From NCBI GenBank assembly GCA_031257955.1, contig JAIRNQ010000083.1:1-7699 (forward strand): 7,699 bases of DNA, in the 5' to 3' direction. The notes beneath the pieces were generated by a model. That model ran no database searches, was not told the origin of the DNA, and saw only the letters and a list, made by a program, of their open reading frames with translations. Shown here one piece after another: positions 6,111 through 7,699 of this stretch (position 1 is its first letter; each line of letters opens with the position of its first letter). Made by a program: the position numbers and the translations under genes. The DNA comes from Deltaproteobacteria bacterium. GTDB lineage: Bacteria > Desulfobacterota > Desulfarculia > Adiutricales > Adiutricaceae.

Positions 6111-7511
6111 ATGTTTAAGCCTAACACTTTGCATACTCAGGGATGCGAAAGCCAACCGGAAGCACCGGAGGTAGTGATAAACGGGATAGAACGTGTGCGT
6201 CAAGCGGCGATGAAAGATAAGAATCTCAAATTCACCAGTCTAATGCACCACATTACACCTGACTTGCTATGGAAAAGCTTCATGGCCATCAACCGCAATG
6301 CGGCCCCTGGCGTGGACGGTGTCCTGTGGGACGAGTACAAGGAGAACCTGGACGATAACATCATGGGATTATACGCAGACATTAAGGCGGGCGCATATAG
6401 GGCCCTACCTAGCCGTAGGCAGTATATCCCTAAAGCGGATGGTAAGCTACGGCCACTCGGCATCGCTTCATTAGAAGACAAAATCGTGCAAAGAGCGGTT
6501 GTGGAGGTGCTATCCGCAATATATGAGGTTGACTTCACGGATTTCTCCTTCGGATTTAGACCAAATCGGGGCTGTCATGATGCGTTGGACCTACTGTATA
6601 TTGACATAACCCAAAAGAAAGTGAATTGGATTCTAGATGCGGACATCCAAGGGTTTTTCGATGCCATCAGCCATGATTGGATGATACGCTTCTTGGAACA
6701 TAGGATAGCGGACCCCCGGATGATCCGGCTGATCCAGCAATGGTTGAAAGCTGGCATCATGGAGGAAAGCGAATGGAAAAGCACTGACCTGGGAACCCCT
6801 CAAGGGGGGTCCGGATCACCGCTGCTCGCCAATGTTTACTTGCACTATGTGTTGGATCTTTGGGTTGAGGTCCAGAAGAAGGAAGCCAGGGGCGAAATTC
6901 ACTTTGTCAGGTATGCTGACGATTTCGTCGTAGGGTTCCAATACAAAGACGACGCCGAAAGGTTTCACAGACTTCTAGGGGAAAGGCTTAGAAAATTTGA
7001 TCTAACCTTACACCCCACCAAGACCAGACTCTTTGAGTTTGGTCGATTCGCTGCGGAAAATAGACGCAGGAGAGGTCTGAAGAAACCCGAAACTTTCGAT
7101 TTTCTAGGGTTTACGCACATCTGTTCGTTGACCAGAGCGAACCGAAAGTTTAAGTTATTGAGGAAAACCATTCTGAAGAGGCGCATGGCAAAATTAAAGA
7201 GCCTAGGCATGGAGCTTAGGAAACGGATAAACTGGTCAATAAAAGAGACTGGAAGATGGCTTAAACGAGTCGTGACGGGGTATTTTAATTACTACGCCGT
7301 GCATGATAACCTAAACATTCTAGGAAGCTTTAGGTATCACCTAGGCAGACTATGGATGCAAACAGTTAGAAGAAGAAGCCATAAAGCCAAAATGAAGTGG
7401 GATAAGTTCGTGTTGATAATTGATAAATGGTTACCAAAACCGACTCTAGTGCATCCTTATCCTAATCAACGCAAACACGTTGGTATCCAACTGAGGAGCC
7501 CGGTACGGTAG
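6111..7511 (+). CDS. ltrA: Group II intron reverse transcriptase/maturase, no endonuclease domain
   Basis: A 466-residue protein from the ATG at 6111, chosen because AGGAGG lies 5 bases upstream; an in-frame ATG at 6081 (behind GGAGG) and a GTG at 6042 are alternatives. Reverse transcriptase motifs appear in order: AAPGVDG (64-70), IPKADGKLRPLGI (106-118), FGFRPNRGCHDAL (147-159), ADIQGFFDAI with catalytic Asp178, GTPQGGSGSPLLANVYL (228-244), and YADD (268-271) with the catalytic aspartates. FLGF (331-334) and the basic GYFNYYAVHDN segment (390-400) mark the thumb/X maturase domain that binds intron RNA. The chain ends after HPYPNQR (448-454) with no HNH endonuclease, so mobility would rely on nicks supplied at replication forks. 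All key residues are intact. The stop codon lies inside domain V. Confidence 0.96.
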   Translation: MFKPNTLHTQGCESQPEAPEVVINGIERVRQAAMKDKNLKFTSLMHHITPDLLWKSFMAINRNAAPGVDGVLWDEYKENLDDNIMGLYADIKAGAYRALPSRRQYIPKADGKLRPLGIASLEDKIVQRAVVEVLSAIYEVDFTDFSFGFRPNRGCHDALDLLYIDITQKKVNWILDADIQGFFDAISHDWMIRFLEHRIADPRMIRLIQQWLKAGIMEESEWKSTDLGTPQGGSGSPLLANVYLHYVLDLWVEVQKKEARGEIHFVRYADDFVVGFQYKDDAERFHRLLGERLRKFDLTLHPTKTRLFEFGRFAAENRRRRGLKKPETFDFLGFTHICSLTRANRKFKLLRKTILKRRMAKLKSLGMELRKRINWSIKETGRWLKRVVTGYFNYYAVHDNLNILGSFRYHLGRLWMQTVRRRSHKAKMKWDKFVLIIDKWLPKPTLVHPYPNQRKHVGIQLRSPVR

Positions 7512-7528
7512 CACTGTCCGCCGGGATC
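7496..7528 (+). ncRNA. Group II intron domain V
   Basis: GAGCCCGG (7496-7503) pairs with CCGGGATC (7521-7528) apart from one G-A opposition. The inner ACGGU/ACUGU stem closes a three-base AGC loop, and CCG bulges on the 3' side. This copies the domain V layout, with the catalytic AGC at bases 2-4. The maturase stop codon (7509-7511) lies within it. Confidence 0.75.
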
Positions 7529-7531
7529 TGT

Positions 7532-7568
7532 GCGGGGGGACACCCGCTCATGGGGTGTTCCCTACCGC
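7532..7568 (+). ncRNA. Group II intron domain VI with branch-point A7564
   Basis: GCGG (7532-7535) pairs with CCGC (7565-7568), GGGG (7536-7539) with CCCU (7560-7563), and ACACCC (7540-7545) with GGGTGT (7553-7558). The only unpaired bases in the stem are T7559 and A7564. A7564 is bulged above a four-pair base, seven bases before the inferred 3' end, as expected of the lariat branch point. Confidence 0.78.
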
Positions 7569-7571
7569 GTC

Positions 7572-7699
7572 AATGATATTGATAAATTGTTTTGAATCAT
7601 TTCTATTACCAGGATATGTTTCATGGAATAGGGGAATATTATAAGTAGGACTAACCATTAGTGACAGTCCAATAATTTTAAGATCTGTCCGTTTCTCCT
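7572..7699 (-). pseudogene. IS1634-like transposase fragment cut by the intron
   Basis: The minus strand from the right edge is open and reads EKRTDLKIIGLSLMVSPTYN, then IPLFHETYPGNRNDSKQFIN and II up to the intron 3' end. K-R-x-D-L...(I/V)-G-L...V...IPL...H...YPGN..DSK is the central DDE-domain signature of IS1634-type (IS4 superfamily) transposases. The N-terminal part lies beyond the window. The C-terminal part should resume left of the intron at about 5593, but the frame there runs only about 16 non-matching codons to a TAA. The gene is broken. Confidence 0.75.

Larger units (their letters stand above)
5594..7571 (+). mobile_element. Group II intron with its RT-maturase gene
   Basis: The 5' part (5594 to about 6110) is noncoding and structured, with several local hairpins, for example CCTATGCG (5841-5848) pairing with CGCATAGG (5863-5870), as expected for domains I to III. 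The maturase gene occupies domain IV, and domains V and VI follow. The 3' end near 7571 is set by two independent signs: it lies seven bases after the bulged domain VI adenosine, and transposase-like coding on the other strand begins at 7572. The 5' end is less certain: AUGCG at 5594-5598 resembles the GUGYG consensus with its first base changed. Length is about 1.98 kb. The intron lies antisense to the transposase fragment, which is why the IS gene cannot be restored by splicing. Confidence 0.85.

Noticed and set aside
5594..7571. The reverse transcriptase as part of a retron, diversity-generating element or abortive-infection system
   Set aside because: The X-domain region, the HPYPNQR tail and the flanking domains V and VI identify a group II intron; no template/variable repeat or msr-msd structure is seen.
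5550..7590. GTCAAT at 5564-5569 and 7569-7574 as a target-site duplication flanking the element
   Set aside because: Group II introns do not make such duplications, the right copy overlaps the intron end, and six bases can match by chance.

Overview
This is a bacterial chromosomal window with two parts. The left part (about 1-3610) is GC-rich and compact, with all genes on the minus strand. It carries a CAU-anticodon tRNA, then a NIF3/DUF34 metal protein, a coiled-coil C4 zinc-ribbon protein (CT398/COG1579 type), and a secreted NlpC/P60-like cysteine peptidase whose 3' end lies outside the window. The pairing of a YqfO-type NIF3 gene with a COG1579 gene is widespread in bacteria and common in Desulfobacterota. 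Together with the GC-rich, proline/alanine-rich style this suggests a Desulfobacterota-like organism, but the assignment is a guess because the window holds no phylogenetic marker.

Layout, right to left in the direction of transcription: a promoter near 3693-3722 probably drives the tRNA (3609-3535). A second promoter in an AT-rich gap (3412-3440), with an 18-bp perfect palindrome next to its -35 box, probably drives the three-gene operon. Within the operon the stop of NIF3 overlaps or nearly touches the start of the zinc-ribbon gene, and only 7 bases separate that gene from the peptidase gene, so co-transcription is likely.

The middle (about 3737-5143) contains no intact gene that I can defend. 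It holds two minus-strand stretches with strong coding character (C/G-rich third positions, protein-like composition) broken by frameshifts and stops, at 3737-4194 and 4458-4939. I read these as decayed genes of unknown family. Between them is an AT-rich gap with short direct and inverted repeats.

The right part (5144-7699) looks acquired. It has an AT-rich small minus-strand ORF of unknown function, then a group II intron on the plus strand (about 5594-7571) with an RT-maturase gene, a foldable domain V and a domain VI with a bulged adenosine seven bases before the inferred 3' end. Exactly where the intron ends, the minus strand becomes an IS1634-like transposase fragment. The intron therefore sits antisense in an insertion-sequence gene, but the other half of that gene is not visible on the left side, so the locus is rearranged. 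I found no CRISPR array or defence system. The most notable material is this intron/IS junction and the decayed genes that a start-codon-based gene caller would miss.
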